A stretch of DNA of 64,000 bases, taken from contig CAZJHD010000012.1 in NCBI GenBank assembly GCA_964545855.1, forward strand, positions 43,479-107,478. Direction: 5' to 3'. Positions 42,086-51,573 of the stretch are shown piece after piece; within the stretch, counting starts at the first letter, position 1, and every line of letters starts with the position of its first letter. The notes below the pieces were generated by a model. The model was not told the origin of the DNA. It was given only the letters and a program-made list of their open reading frames with translations, and made no database searches. This DNA comes from CAZJHD01 sp964545855. Its GTDB lineage: Bacteria > Planctomycetota > UBA1135 > JACQFD01. The translations under genes and the position numbers were made by a program.

Positions 42086-45000
42086 TCAGGGGCCCTCGCC
42101 GATCGCGGCGAAGACTCCGTTCTCGAAGACCGCGCCGATGTGCCCGGCTTCGAGACGGACCAGACGCGCGCGCCCTTCCCCACGGCGAGACCACTGCAGC
42201 TCGCCGTCGGTGCCGAGTCGCCTCACGGCTCCCGGCTCCGCGCCGAAGGCACCGTGCGGGAGAGGCAGGACGGTCTCCACGGGAGTCGAGACGGGGCACT
42301 GCTCGACGATACGAAGCGTCGCGAGATCGATGCGCACGATCTCCCCCTCGAGGGCGATCCACGAGCTTCGTCCGTCCTCGATGGCGAGGGCGCCCCGCGG
42401 CGTGGAAGGGAGATCGAGGTCCGCCAGGAGCGCTCCCGAGGCTTCGTCGAGGCGCGCGATGCGCGCACCCGATCGAACGACCCAGTGCGCGCCCGCTGCC
42501 GCCAGGTCGGCGACCGGCTCGCCTTCGAGAGCCTGCCACCGGACTTCGTGGGCTCGGTCCCAAGCACGCACCGAGCCGTCGCGGAAGCCGAGGGCGTATC
42601 CCGAGGGGCCGACCTGAACGCCCGTCGTGGGGTTCGCGGGCAGCGGTAGAACGAGACGGGCGCCGCTCCCATCGCGTGGAACGACGTGGAGCCTTCCGTG
42701 CCGGCTGCCGACGACCACGTCTCGCTCGACGAGCGCCGGCCCGAATTCGAGCGGCTCGTGGAGCGCCGCCGTCGCCACCGCCGTTCCGGATGATCGATCG
42801 AGCCAGTGGATGGCACCCTCCGCCGTTGCGACGACGACCCGATCCGCATCGACCGCCGGCGACCCCACGATCCCACCGAGCGTCTCGAGTCTGCGGTGCC
42901 AGCGCACCTCACCCGTCGCGGCGTCCAGCGCCCAGACGGTTCCTCTCCGGTCTCCCACGTACCAGGTTCCCGCGGAGTACGAGCCCTCCGACGAGACGGA
43001 TGCGTCGATCCGCCGTTCCCATTGCGCGGAGCGGGAGAGCTCGACCGTGACGAGGGATTCCGTGCCGGGAACGAAGGTGACGGTCGCCGGCTCGTAGCCC
43101 TGCATGCGTGCGACGACTTCCACGCGCCCCGTCGGACGCTCCGGGAGCGTGACGGGCGCCGCGCCCAGGTCGCGGCCGTTCAGGGTGAGTTTCGCTCCGG
43201 GCGGCACCGACCGGATCTCGAGGGGGAGCTTGCCGACCCAGTCGACCTTCACCTCGGGGTAGAGATCGCGGAACTGCTCGAGCTCCGCGCGGAGCGCGGC
43301 AGAGCTGCCGCTGCGTGCGAGGGCGTCGATCCTCGAGATCGCGGCGACGGCCGCCTCCCAGTGATCGCTGCGCTCGCGGAAGTAGGGCCGCAGCACTTCT
43401 CCGCGGTAGCGTTCCCGGAGCTCGCGGAACGCGGCGCGCGCGGCTTCGGCGTCTCCCGAGGCTTCGGCCGTTCGGCCCTGAACGAGGAGACCCTCGAGCT
43501 CGCGAAGCTCCTCGGAGTCCTGCATCTGGCTCCGGTAGGCGGCGGCCATGCCCTCTCCCTTCTCGAGGGCCGGCCCGAGGAGATCGACGGCCTCCTGGAA
43601 GCTGCGTCGCTGCTCCGGTGACAGTGCGAGGGAGAGCGGGCCCTCGGCAATGCGGGATCGGAGCTGCGACAGCTGGGAGCGGCGGCCCGAGCTCGAGAGC
43701 GCCGCGATCTCGTCGGCCGCAGCGGACGACGTGATCGCCTGCTGCTTTCGGCCCTGGGAGAGGACGCGCGCGAGCTCCGTCACCCGGCGATGCTCCTGGC
43801 GCAGCTTCCGATCGATGCTCTGGAGCCTGTGGCGCACGAGCCCGAGGCGTGTCTCGTCGGGTCGCCGCTGGAGGATGGCCTCGTAGGCGTCGGCGGCGAG
43901 GGCGAACTCCTTCCGGTCGATCGCGTCCGCGGCGAGCGCGAATCGCTCGCGTAGCCACGCATCGCCTCCAGCGTCCTCCGCCGCGCGGCGATCGTCCGAC
44001 GCGCGTGCGATCGACTCGCGGAGCCGCTGGGCGCGCTCGAGGACGGAGGGCACGGGGAACTCCGCCTCGACGCGCTCGAGCTCGGTCGAGGCCGCCGACA
44101 GGCTCCCGTCGGCGAACAGGCGCTCGGCGCCCTGGAGACGGCGGAGGCCCTCCCTCTCGCGCAGCTCACCTCGGATCGGGACCGCGCACAGGCTCGCGAC
44201 GGCCATCAGGCCAACGAGGATCAACGCGGCGTGGCGCTTCCGATGCGAGCGCGCGCCGAGCGTCTTCGCGAGAGCGGCCCGTGCCATTCCGTGCTCGGGG
44301 ACGAGCCTCAGGGCCTCCTGGAAGAGCTCCGCGGCCGCTCGCTCTCCCCCTCGATGCCGCAGCCTCCGCATGCCGGCGCGGCAGAGGATCTCCGCGGCGG
44401 CGGGTCGGCGTCCGATGCGCCCGAGCGCGAGCGCGACCTTCGCCTCCTCCTCGGGATCTGGGGGCAGGAGCTGCACCACCTCCCGTTCGAGGTCCTCGGC
44501 GCCGTCGAACACTCCCCGCTCCGCTCGGAGGAGGAGAACGTCGCGCACCGCGGCGAACAGCTCCTCGCCGCTCGCCTCCGCATTGCAGCGCATCAGCGCG
44601 GCGAGCCGTTCGCGGAGATCGAGCTCGCTCGGCCTCAGCGCGATCGCGCCGCGCAGCGTTTCGGCGGCAGCCGCGGAATCGCCGCAGGCCAGGTGCCACT
44701 CGGCGATGGCGCAGTGCGTCTGCGCCGCCCCGCGCTCGTCACCGATCGAGCGTCGCCGCTCGGCGAGATCCAGCAACGCTTCGACGGACGGCGGATCCCG
44801 CTTCTCTCCGACGACGCGCAGCAGATTCTGCGCGGCGTTTCGATCTCCCTCCGCTGCGAGCCGCTCCGCCAGGGCGAGACACTCGTTCCAGTCGAGCCGT
44901 CGCACGTAGCCGCCGGCCTCCAGCTCGACGGCGATCTTCGCGGTCGAGAAGTAGTCGCCCGTGATGCGGTCGGCGACGGCGCGCAGGGACGTGGTCCCAT

Positions 45001-45577
45001 CGAAGGACGAGAGCATCCGCGCCGTACCTTCGTCGAGGGGGCTCGAAGGGTCGCAGGCGACGAAGCGCTCTTCCGGATCGGGGAAGCGATCTCCCCATAC
45101 CTGGCGCTCGTCGAGCCGGCGCGCCGCGTCGAGGACGAATCCCGAGACGTCGAGCGACCTCGAACTCGGTTCTCCGACGGCCGCCTCTCCCTCCAGCAGC
45201 TCGAAATCGCCGTCGACCCACTCGAGCAGCCCGTGGATCTGCTCCAGCGCCTCGGCGCGAAGGGCCGTGTCGAGGGCCTCCGAATCGACCGGTCCGAGAC
45301 CGCTCAGGAGAGCCTCGAGGGACGTGCGCGCGTTCTCCTGCTTGGCCGCGAGCTCGAGTGCCTTGCTCGAGAGGTGACCGGAGTGCACCAGGCGTTCGAT
45401 CACTCGGTCTCGTGCGATCGAGCCCGTGTCGAGGAGCGCCACGCCCTGGGGCGAAACGGCGAGCTCCCGCCGCCTGGACCCCGAGCGGAGCCGGAGCACG
45501 CCCCAAGTCTGGTTCTGCCAGAGCGTTTGGAGGAGATCTCCGAGCCGGAAGTTCGCGAGGTTGCCGGTCAGCGCCAT
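42086..45577 (-). CDS. DUF4388 - TPR - TM - PEGA - PQQ-propeller protein
   Basis: This 1163-residue protein begins with a DUF4388 domain ('MALTGNLANFRLGDLLQTLW', about 1-100) of the type found in signalling proteins. A helical TPR-like region follows ('SIGDERGAAQTHCAIAEWHL'), then a TM at about 446-466, a charged helical region, and a PEGA domain ('EIRSVPPGAKLTLNGRDLGA', about 788-842). The end (about 845-1163) is a PQQ/WD-like beta-propeller ('TGEVRWHRRLETLGG', 'GSPAVDADRVVVATAEGAIH'). This suggests a cytoplasmic N-terminal sensor coupled to an extracytoplasmic recognition module. No exact homologue is recalled. The upstream edge of its promoter region holds repeat copy A (45600-45763). Confidence 0.75.
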   Translation of the reverse strand: MALTGNLANFRLGDLLQTLWQNQTWGVLRLRSGSRRRELAVSPQGVALLDTGSIARDRVIERLVHSGHLSSKALELAAKQENARTSLEALLSGLGPVDSEALDTALRAEALEQIHGLLEWVDGDFELLEGEAAVGEPSSRSLDVSGFVLDAARRLDERQVWGDRFPDPEERFVACDPSSPLDEGTARMLSSFDGTTSLRAVADRITGDYFSTAKIAVELEAGGYVRRLDWNECLALAERLAAEGDRNAAQNLLRVVGEKRDPPSVEALLDLAERRRSIGDERGAAQTHCAIAEWHLACGDSAAAAETLRGAIALRPSELDLRERLAALMRCNAEASGEELFAAVRDVLLLRAERGVFDGAEDLEREVVQLLPPDPEEEAKVALALGRIGRRPAAAEILCRAGMRRLRHRGGERAAAELFQEALRLVPEHGMARAALAKTLGARSHRKRHAALILVGLMAVASLCAVPIRGELREREGLRRLQGAERLFADGSLSAASTELERVEAEFPVPSVLERAQRLRESIARASDDRRAAEDAGGDAWLRERFALAADAIDRKEFALAADAYEAILQRRPDETRLGLVRHRLQSIDRKLRQEHRRVTELARVLSQGRKQQAITSSAAADEIAALSSSGRRSQLSQLRSRIAEGPLSLALSPEQRRSFQEAVDLLGPALEKGEGMAAAYRSQMQDSEELRELEGLLVQGRTAEASGDAEAARAAFRELRERYRGEVLRPYFRERSDHWEAAVAAISRIDALARSGSSAALRAELEQFRDLYPEVKVDWVGKLPLEIRSVPPGAKLTLNGRDLGAAPVTLPERPTGRVEVVARMQGYEPATVTFVPGTESLVTVELSRSAQWERRIDASVSSEGSYSAGTWYVGDRRGTVWALDAATGEVRWHRRLETLGGIVGSPAVDADRVVVATAEGAIHWLDRSSGTAVATAALHEPLEFGPALVERDVVVGSRHGRLHVVPRDGSGARLVLPLPANPTTGVQVGPSGYALGFRDGSVRAWDRAHEVRWQALEGEPVADLAAAGAHWVVRSGARIARLDEASGALLADLDLPSTPRGALAIEDGRSSWIALEGEIVRIDLATLRIVEQCPVSTPVETVLPLPHGAFGAEPGAVRRLGTDGELQWSRRGEGRARLVRLEAGHIGAVFENGVFAAIGEGP

Positions 45578-45599
45578 CGGGCTTCGCCAGGACTCCAAG

Positions 45600-45763
45600 A
45601 GGACGCCGAAGAAGGCATTCGAGCTGCGCGCGGGCCTCGTCTCCCATTGCGTCGTTGCGTGGCCGCCAACGCATCTCCTGGATACGGCGGCGGCGACGCG
45701 CCTCGCACTGAGCAACGATTCCTCGCGCTCGCTCGGCGAATCCCTTCTTCAGCGGCCTGCTAG
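45600..45763 (-). repeat. 164-bp MITE-like repeat, copy A
   Basis: Read on the minus strand from CTAGCAGGCCGCTGAAG (45763) to CGTCCT (45600), it matches copy B (58899-59062, plus strand) with about 21 mismatches and no gaps, so about 87% identity by hand count. The ends carry an imperfect 12-base inverted repeat (AGGCCGCTGAAG against AGGACGCCGAAG). No transposase is encoded. It begins 23 bases before the start of the DUF4388 gene. Confidence 0.75.
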
Positions 45764-45836
45764 GGGTTTTCGACGCGCTTCCCCAGGGCGCTGAAGCGGT
45801 TGCGGACGGCCCTCCCGAACGCGAGGCTGTCGGTCC

Positions 45837-47378
45837 ATGCTCGGCTTCCCGAAGCAACTGCTTCTCATCGGCTCGACGATCGCACTCTTCGCATCGGGCA
45901 GCCTCGGGGCCCAGGCCGACGCCGCCGCGCGCCGCCGGGCCCTCGCTCAGAGGGTCGACGAGATCCTCGGGAGCACGGTCAACGAGGACTCGATCCTGCG
46001 GAGGGGCGCCGTCGAGCGGCTCGTCGAGATCGGCCCCGAGGCCGTTCCCGAGATCGCGCGCGGGCTCCAGTCCGGGAACGGACACAAGGTGCGCACCGCA
46101 GCGATCGCGCTGGGGGAGATCGGCGATGTCACGTCGGGCGTCGCTCTCGCGAGCTGGCTGGGTGAGAGGAAGCTCGGAGCCGATGTCGACGCCGCCGTCG
46201 TCGGTGCCTATGCGCTCGGCGCCTGCCCGGGAGAATCGGCGCGCGAGGCGCTCCTGGCGCTCGTGGATCGCGAGGCCGAGAACGAGCACGTCCGCATCGC
46301 GGCGGCCTTGGGCCTCGCTCGGCGAAGCGACCGGGGGGCGGACGCGATGGAGGCCCGCATCCAGTCGGCCCTGCGACATCCCGAGCGCGAGCCCGACCTA
46401 TTCGGCGCGCTGGCCGTCGCCTCCGCGCGGTCGAAGGCGCCGAGCTTCTCGACGAAGGCGCCGCTCCTGCTGAAGGACGTGCGCGAGCCCGCGGTGCGGG
46501 CTGGTCTCTGGCTCGGCATCGCATGGGCTGGCCTCGACGCGAAGACACCGGCAGCCGCCGCGGACGTCCAATCGGGCGATCCGGTCCTGGCGCGATGCGC
46601 TCTCCTCGGCTCCTTCGAGCCTCCTCGCAAGGGTGACTCCAGCGCTCCGGAGCTGCGCGAGGCGCGAATCGTCGTGCTCGGAATGGGGCACGGAGAGCCG
46701 GATCTCGCGGAGCTCGCCGTGCTGGAGCGCGAGCCCTCGCTCCGTCCCGCCTGGTTCGGGGCCTTCGCCGCGCGTGGGTGGTGGGACCGACTGGTGGTGC
46801 CGCCCTGGCCGGAGAGAGCACCTGGGGAGCATGGGCGCTTCGCTTCCGCCGCGCTCGTCGCGATCCGCGGTGGGCTCGAGCCCGAGCAGCGAGCGACGCT
46901 CCTGGAGCAGGCGCGGGAGGGCTGGAAGGCCGGAGGAGACGAGACCCGAGGCGAGGCGGCCCTCCTGCTGGCGGTCCTCGGAGATGCGGGGGCCGTCGAT
47001 CTCCTCGCACCCGACCCGCAGGAGCCCGATCGGCGGCAGGAGACGGTGCGCATCGCGTGGAAGTTCCTGCGCGGCGAGCTCGACCGGCGGCGTCTGGAGG
47101 AGGCCGTGCGCGATCTCGCGGTCCGTGCGCGAGTGCTGCCGGATCTGTGGCTCTCGGAGGCGAGCAGCCGGTTCGCCTCCGTCCTCCTCGGCGGCGGCAG
47201 CCGAACGTTCGAAGTCCTGGGAGCAGGGCACTACCCGCCGAAGCTCCTGGCTCCGCACCAGGGGAAGCGCAGGCGCAGCCTCCCGGCCGATCACGCGATG
47301 TACGCGGATCTCTGGATGCAGCTGAGCCGAGTTCCCTTCGACGCCATGCTTCGACCGAAGGGCCGCGACGACCTCTGA
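45837..47378 (+). CDS. Exported HEAT-repeat protein
   Basis: This 513-residue protein has a signal peptide (about 1-25, 'LLLIGSTIALFASGSLGAQA') and HEAT/PBS-type repeats, clearest near the N-terminus ('AVERLVEIGPEAVPEIARGL' then 'VRTAAIALGEIGDVTSGVAL') and at about 125-160. The C-terminal half is helical with weaker repeats. Such solenoids bind proteins; no enzyme motif is seen. It is divergent from the DUF4388 gene, and repeat copy A lies between them. Function is unknown. Confidence 0.68.
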   Translation: MLGFPKQLLLIGSTIALFASGSLGAQADAAARRRALAQRVDEILGSTVNEDSILRRGAVERLVEIGPEAVPEIARGLQSGNGHKVRTAAIALGEIGDVTSGVALASWLGERKLGADVDAAVVGAYALGACPGESAREALLALVDREAENEHVRIAAALGLARRSDRGADAMEARIQSALRHPEREPDLFGALAVASARSKAPSFSTKAPLLLKDVREPAVRAGLWLGIAWAGLDAKTPAAAADVQSGDPVLARCALLGSFEPPRKGDSSAPELREARIVVLGMGHGEPDLAELAVLEREPSLRPAWFGAFAARGWWDRLVVPPWPERAPGEHGRFASAALVAIRGGLEPEQRATLLEQAREGWKAGGDETRGEAALLLAVLGDAGAVDLLAPDPQEPDRRQETVRIAWKFLRGELDRRRLEEAVRDLAVRARVLPDLWLSEASSRFASVLLGGGSRTFEVLGAGHYPPKLLAPHQGKRRRSLPADHAMYADLWMQLSRVPFDAMLRPKGRDDL

Positions 47379-47467
47379 ACGGTCGCGAAGGAATCGCCGC
47401 CGCGCGCACCGCAGTTCGGACCCGCGTCGAGCCGCTCCGCGCGGGGGGCGAGCGCACGGCCGCGACT

Positions 47468-47475
47468 GCTATGCT
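47468..47475 (+). promoter_or_regulatory. Candidate -10 box of the molybdenum hydroxylase operon
   Basis: GCTATGCT, identical to the box before the MAT-like gene, ends 6 bases before the ATG at 47482. Transcription would start at the ATG itself (leaderless). No -35 or Shine-Dalgarno is evident. Confidence 0.4.
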
Positions 47476-47481
47476 GGCTCC

Positions 47482-48048
47482 ATGCGCAAGATCCTGATCC
47501 GGCTCCGCGTCAACGGGGCGGACCACCACGTCGCCGTTCGGCCCGCGGCGACTCTTCTGGATGCGGTCCGGGACACGCTGAACCTGACCGGCACGAAGCG
47601 CGGCTGCGACATGGGCACGTGCGGTTGCTGCACGGTCGTCGTGGACGGCCGGGCGCGGCTCGGATGTCTCACGCTCGCGGCCGAGGTCGAAGGGGCCGAC
47701 GTGCGGACGATCGAGAGCCTGCGCTGCGGCGAGAGCCTCCATCCCCTGCAGCGCGCGTTCGCCGAGTGCGGCGCTTCGCAGTGCGGTTTCTGCACGCCGG
47801 GATTCCTGATGACCGCAGCATCGCTCCTCGGGCGGGTCGACGCTCCGGATCGGGGACAGATCGCCGACGCGCTGGCAGGGAATCTCTGCCGATGCACCGG
47901 CTACACGAAGATCCTCGAGGCCGTCGAGCGCGCTGGCCACGAGCTGCGCGATGGCCGGGCGGACCGCTCGGCGCCCGGAACGGACTCCCATGCTTCGGAG
48001 CCCCGATCCGCGCAGGGGCTGGCCCCGGTCTCGGGAGCCGGGCGATGA
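47482..48048 (+). CDS. Molybdenum hydroxylase small subunit, 2x[2Fe-2S] (HcrC-like)
   Basis: This 188-residue protein carries two [2Fe-2S] clusters that pass electrons between FAD and molybdenum subunits in xanthine-dehydrogenase-family enzymes. The plant-type cluster uses C42, C47, C50 and C62 ('GCDMGTCGCCTVVVDG'), and the helical-bundle cluster uses C101, C104, C136 and C138 ('QCGFCTPG', 'NLCRCTGY'). The C-terminal 35 residues are an extra unstructured tail. The stop overlaps the large-subunit start (ATGA). The third subunit identifies the enzyme as 4-hydroxybenzoyl-CoA-reductase-like. Confidence 0.9.
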   Translation: MRKILIRLRVNGADHHVAVRPAATLLDAVRDTLNLTGTKRGCDMGTCGCCTVVVDGRARLGCLTLAAEVEGADVRTIESLRCGESLHPLQRAFAECGASQCGFCTPGFLMTAASLLGRVDAPDRGQIADALAGNLCRCTGYTKILEAVERAGHELRDGRADRSAPGTDSHASEPRSAQGLAPVSGAGR

Positions 48049-50459
48049 CGGGTGCGCGGAGGAGAGGAGCGCGTGAGGACGCCGCGCGCGCCGGCGGAGA
48101 CGCCGCGGGGGTCGCGGGCTTCCAGGTCGTCGGCCGCAACGCACCGCTCGTCGACTCCTGGAAGAAGGTGACGGGGGAAGGCCTCTACACCGACGACTTC
48201 CGTATCGCGGGGACGCTGATCGGCAAGCTCGTTCGATCGACGGTGGCCCACGGACGGATCCTGCGCGTCGACATCTCCGCGGCCGAAGCGATGGAGGGTG
48301 TGCGGGCGATCGTCACGGGCGCCGACGTGGGTGCAGGCGTGAAGTTCGGCGTGCTGCCGATCTCGAAGGACGAGACGGCTCTCTGCGTGGAGCGTGTGAA
48401 GTACGTCGGAGACGTCGTCGCGGCCGTCGCGGCCGACGACGAGGAGACGGCGATCGCCGCGGCGGAGTCGATCCGCGTGGAATACGAGATCCTCGAGCCG
48501 TGCCTCGATCCCGTGAAGGGGCTCGCCCCGACGGACGTTCCCCTGCAGACGAAGACCGTCGGCGGCACGAACGTCCACAAGGCCGTCGACCAGAACTTCG
48601 GCGACGTGGAGGGCGCCTTCGCCGCTTCGGCCGCCGTCTCCGAGGGGAAGTACGACTTCGCGCCGGTGACGCACGCCTTCACGGAGCCGCACTGCGTGAT
48701 CGCGCACTTCGAGCCCGACGGCCGGCTCGTGGTGATCTCGGCGCAGCAGGTGCCCCACTATCTGCACCGGTCGATGGCGGAAGTCATGCAGATGCCGATG
48801 CACCGCATCCGCATCGTGCGTCCGATGGTCGGAGGCGGATTCGGAGGCAAGAGCGATCCGTTCCCGCACGAGATGGTCGCGGCGCTGCTCGCCCGCAAGG
48901 CGGGGCGGCCCGTCAAGATCAACTTCGACCGCGAAGACGTCTTCCTCACGAATCACGGACGCCATCCGACGCTCTACGAGATCCGCATCGGGATGGCCGC
49001 CGACGGCGCGCTCACCGGACTCGACGCGAAGGCGCTGATCGACGGCGGCGCGTGGGGCTCCTTCGGTGTCGTCACGACCTACTACAACGGCGTCCTCTCC
49101 CAGGGGCCCTACAAGATCCCGAACTTCCGCTACAGCGGCCGCCGGGTCTACACGAACAAGCCACCCTCCGGAGCCATGCGTGGACACGGCAGCGTGAACG
49201 CGCGCTTCGCGATCGAGTGCGAGATCGACAAGCTCTGCGAGCGCCTCGGGCTCGATCCCTTCGACGTGCGGAAGAAGAACGCGCTCGAGGCGAATTCCTT
49301 CACGGTCAACCAATTCCGGATCACGTCGACGGGTCTCGTCGAGTGCCTGGACCGCACGCGCGAGGCCTCGGGATGGAACGAGAAGTTCCGCCGGCTCCCC
49401 TATGGCCGAGGGATCGGCCTCGGCTGCGGCTTCTACATCTCCGGCAGCGCTCTGCCGATCCACTTCGACTTCCACCCGGACGCCAAGTTCGGCCAGGTGC
49501 CGCAGTCGACGGTGCATCTGAAGATCGACCTGGATGCCGGCGTCACCGTCCACTCGCTCGCGGCGGACACGGGGCAGGGATCCGACACGATGCTCGCGCA
49601 GTGCGTCGCCGAGCCCCTCGGGATCCCGATCTCGCGGATCCGCGTGCGTACGGAGGACTCCGATACGGCGCCGATCGACCTCGGCAGCTACTCCAGCCGA
49701 GTCACCTTCATGGCGGGGAACGCGGCCCGCAACGCGTCCCTCGCGGTGCTCGAGAAGCTCCAGGTCGCCGCATCGAGACTCACGGGGCGGCCCGCGCAGA
49801 GCTTCCTCGCACGCAACGAGAAGCTCGTCGACACGACGGACCCGTCCGTCTCGGTGTCCTTCGACGCGGCCGTGAAGGAAGCGATGCGCGGCGTCGGCGC
49901 GCTGACGGCTTCGGGGTCGTACCAGTCGCCGCGCCTCGGCGGCGACTTCAAGGGCGCCAATGCGGGGCTCTCGCCGACGTACTCGTTCCAGGCCTTCGTC
50001 GCGGAAGTGGAGGTCGATCCGAGCACGGGCTTCGTGCGCGTGCTCGACGTCTGGGCGGCCCACGATTGCGGGCGTGCCCTCAACCCCGTCGTCGTCGAGG
50101 GGCAGATCGAGGGCTCGGTCCACATGGGACTCGGTCAGGCTCTGAGCGAGGACATGCGGTACCTGAAGGGACAGGTGCTGAACGCCAACTTGCTCGAGTA
50201 CAAGGTGCTCGGCCCGCTGGACACGCCGCGGATCCACTCGATCGTCGTCGAGTCGATCGATCCCGAGGGGCCCTTCGGAGCGAAGGAATGCGGCGAAGGC
50301 GCGCTCGCGCCCGTGATTCCGGCGGTGGCGAACGCCATCTACGACGCCGTGGGCGTCCGTTCGCACTCGGTGCCGATCACGCCGGAGCGGATCCTCGCCG
50401 GGATCGCGAAGGCCGGGCGCAGTGCGAAGCCGAAGCGTGCGACGGGGGTGCTCCGATGA
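48045..50459 (+). CDS. Molybdenum hydroxylase large subunit (HcrA-like)
   Basis: This 804-residue catalytic subunit binds the molybdopterin-cytosine-dinucleotide cofactor. The cofactor loop is 'GGGFGGKSDPFPHE' (about 263-276), and the C-terminal 'GAKECGEGAL' holds the catalytic Glu (E751) that matches the conserved glutamate of xanthine dehydrogenase. 'PPSGAMRGHGSVNARFA' is the substrate-side motif. The N-terminal 35 residues are Arg/Ala-rich and extra to the family. With its neighbours it most resembles 4-hydroxybenzoyl-CoA reductase, which removes the ring hydroxyl. The actual substrate is unproven; a xanthine or aldehyde oxidase-like role is possible. ATGA overlaps link it to both flanking genes. 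Confidence 0.88.
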   Translation: MTGARRRGAREDAARAGGDAAGVAGFQVVGRNAPLVDSWKKVTGEGLYTDDFRIAGTLIGKLVRSTVAHGRILRVDISAAEAMEGVRAIVTGADVGAGVKFGVLPISKDETALCVERVKYVGDVVAAVAADDEETAIAAAESIRVEYEILEPCLDPVKGLAPTDVPLQTKTVGGTNVHKAVDQNFGDVEGAFAASAAVSEGKYDFAPVTHAFTEPHCVIAHFEPDGRLVVISAQQVPHYLHRSMAEVMQMPMHRIRIVRPMVGGGFGGKSDPFPHEMVAALLARKAGRPVKINFDREDVFLTNHGRHPTLYEIRIGMAADGALTGLDAKALIDGGAWGSFGVVTTYYNGVLSQGPYKIPNFRYSGRRVYTNKPPSGAMRGHGSVNARFAIECEIDKLCERLGLDPFDVRKKNALEANSFTVNQFRITSTGLVECLDRTREASGWNEKFRRLPYGRGIGLGCGFYISGSALPIHFDFHPDAKFGQVPQSTVHLKIDLDAGVTVHSLAADTGQGSDTMLAQCVAEPLGIPISRIRVRTEDSDTAPIDLGSYSSRVTFMAGNAARNASLAVLEKLQVAASRLTGRPAQSFLARNEKLVDTTDPSVSVSFDAAVKEAMRGVGALTASGSYQSPRLGGDFKGANAGLSPTYSFQAFVAEVEVDPSTGFVRVLDVWAAHDCGRALNPVVVEGQIEGSVHMGLGQALSEDMRYLKGQVLNANLLEYKVLGPLDTPRIHSIVVESIDPEGPFGAKECGEGALAPVIPAVANAIYDAVGVRSHSVPITPERILAGIAKAGRSAKPKRATGVLR

Positions 50460-51457
50460 TGCTCCCGTCCTTCGAGCTCCATCGTCCGAGGAGCCTCGAC
50501 GAGGCGATCGCGAAGGCGGCGGAGCTGACGGCACGAGGAGAGGCCTACGACTTCCTCTCCGGCGGCACCGATCTGCTGGCCAACTACAAGTGCCGCATCA
50601 ACGTCCGCCCGCACGTGATCTCGCTGCGGCACGTTCCCGAGATGCTCGGCCTCTCGGAGACGCGCGTCGGCGCGGGCGAGCTCCTGTGGCGCGTCGCCGA
50701 GTCGCCCGAGATCCGCCGCGTCGCGCCGGCCCTCGCCGCGACGGCCCAGGACGTCGCTTCGCCCCTCATCCGGGAGTCGGCGACCGTCGGTGGGAATCTC
50801 CTGCAGGACACCCGCTGCTACCACTTCAACCAGACCTACTGGTGGCGCGTGGCGCACGACTCGTGCTTGAAGGCGGAGGCCGACGTCTGCCGCGTCATCC
50901 CGGGCGAGAAGTTCTGCGTCGCGACCTACTGCGGCGATCTCGCGCCGGTGCTGCTGGTCCTCGACGCGACCGTGGTTCTCGCAGGGCCGCGCGGACGTCG
51001 CGACGTCCCCGCGCGGGAGTTCTGGGTCGACGACGGGATCCGCCGCTTCGTCAAGGAGCCCGACGAGATCCTGGTCGAGGTGCGCTGGCCGGCCGCCGTG
51101 CGCGGACTCCGCGCGTCCTACCGGAAGCTGCGGCTGCGCCAGTCGATCGACTTCCCCGACGCGGGCGTCGCGGTCGCCTTGCGCACGGAGGATCGCCTCA
51201 TCGTCGAGTGCGCCGTCGCGACGACGGCGATCGGTTCGGCGCCGCTGCTCCACCCGGAGGTCGCTTCGATCGCGAGGGGCCGTTCCCCGGGTCCGGAGCT
51301 CGCGCGGGAGCTGTCGGCCGAGCTCCACGCCCAGTCGAAGCCGTACCGGAACACCTTCTTCTCGCCGCGCTATCGCCGCGAGATGCTCGGCGTCCTCCTC
51401 GAGCGCGCCCTCGAGGACGCTCTCGGCACGCCCGAGGCCACGGCTTCGGCGCACTGA
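50456..51457 (+). CDS. Molybdenum hydroxylase FAD subunit with predicted [4Fe-4S] insertion (HcrB-like)
   Basis: This 333-residue FAD-binding subunit has 'SGGTDLL' and 'TVGGNLLQ' FAD motifs. Between them and the end is a Cys-rich insertion, 'DTRCYHFNQTYWW' to 'KFCVATYCGD', with C121, C137, C145 and C154 (C-x15-C-x7-C-x8-C). As I recall, Thauera HcrB binds a [4Fe-4S] cluster through cysteines of the same spacing; ordinary xanthine-dehydrogenase FAD subunits lack them. This gives an electron path from a low-potential donor and suggests reductive (dehydroxylating) direction. C159 is extra. The gene is coupled by ATGA to the large subunit and is the last of the operon. Confidence 0.88.
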   Translation: MMLPSFELHRPRSLDEAIAKAAELTARGEAYDFLSGGTDLLANYKCRINVRPHVISLRHVPEMLGLSETRVGAGELLWRVAESPEIRRVAPALAATAQDVASPLIRESATVGGNLLQDTRCYHFNQTYWWRVAHDSCLKAEADVCRVIPGEKFCVATYCGDLAPVLLVLDATVVLAGPRGRRDVPAREFWVDDGIRRFVKEPDEILVEVRWPAAVRGLRASYRKLRLRQSIDFPDAGVAVALRTEDRLIVECAVATTAIGSAPLLHPEVASIARGRSPGPELARELSAELHAQSKPYRNTFFSPRYRREMLGVLLERALEDALGTPEATASAH

Positions 51458-51573
51458 GTGGCTCGACGTGCGGCTCGACGCGCGGCCGCGTCTTCGGGTC
51501 AGCAGCGTCCGCCGAGGGGCCCAGCGATCGCCGAGGAATCCCCGCCGCGCAGCGCCGGACGGAGGCCGCCCCG

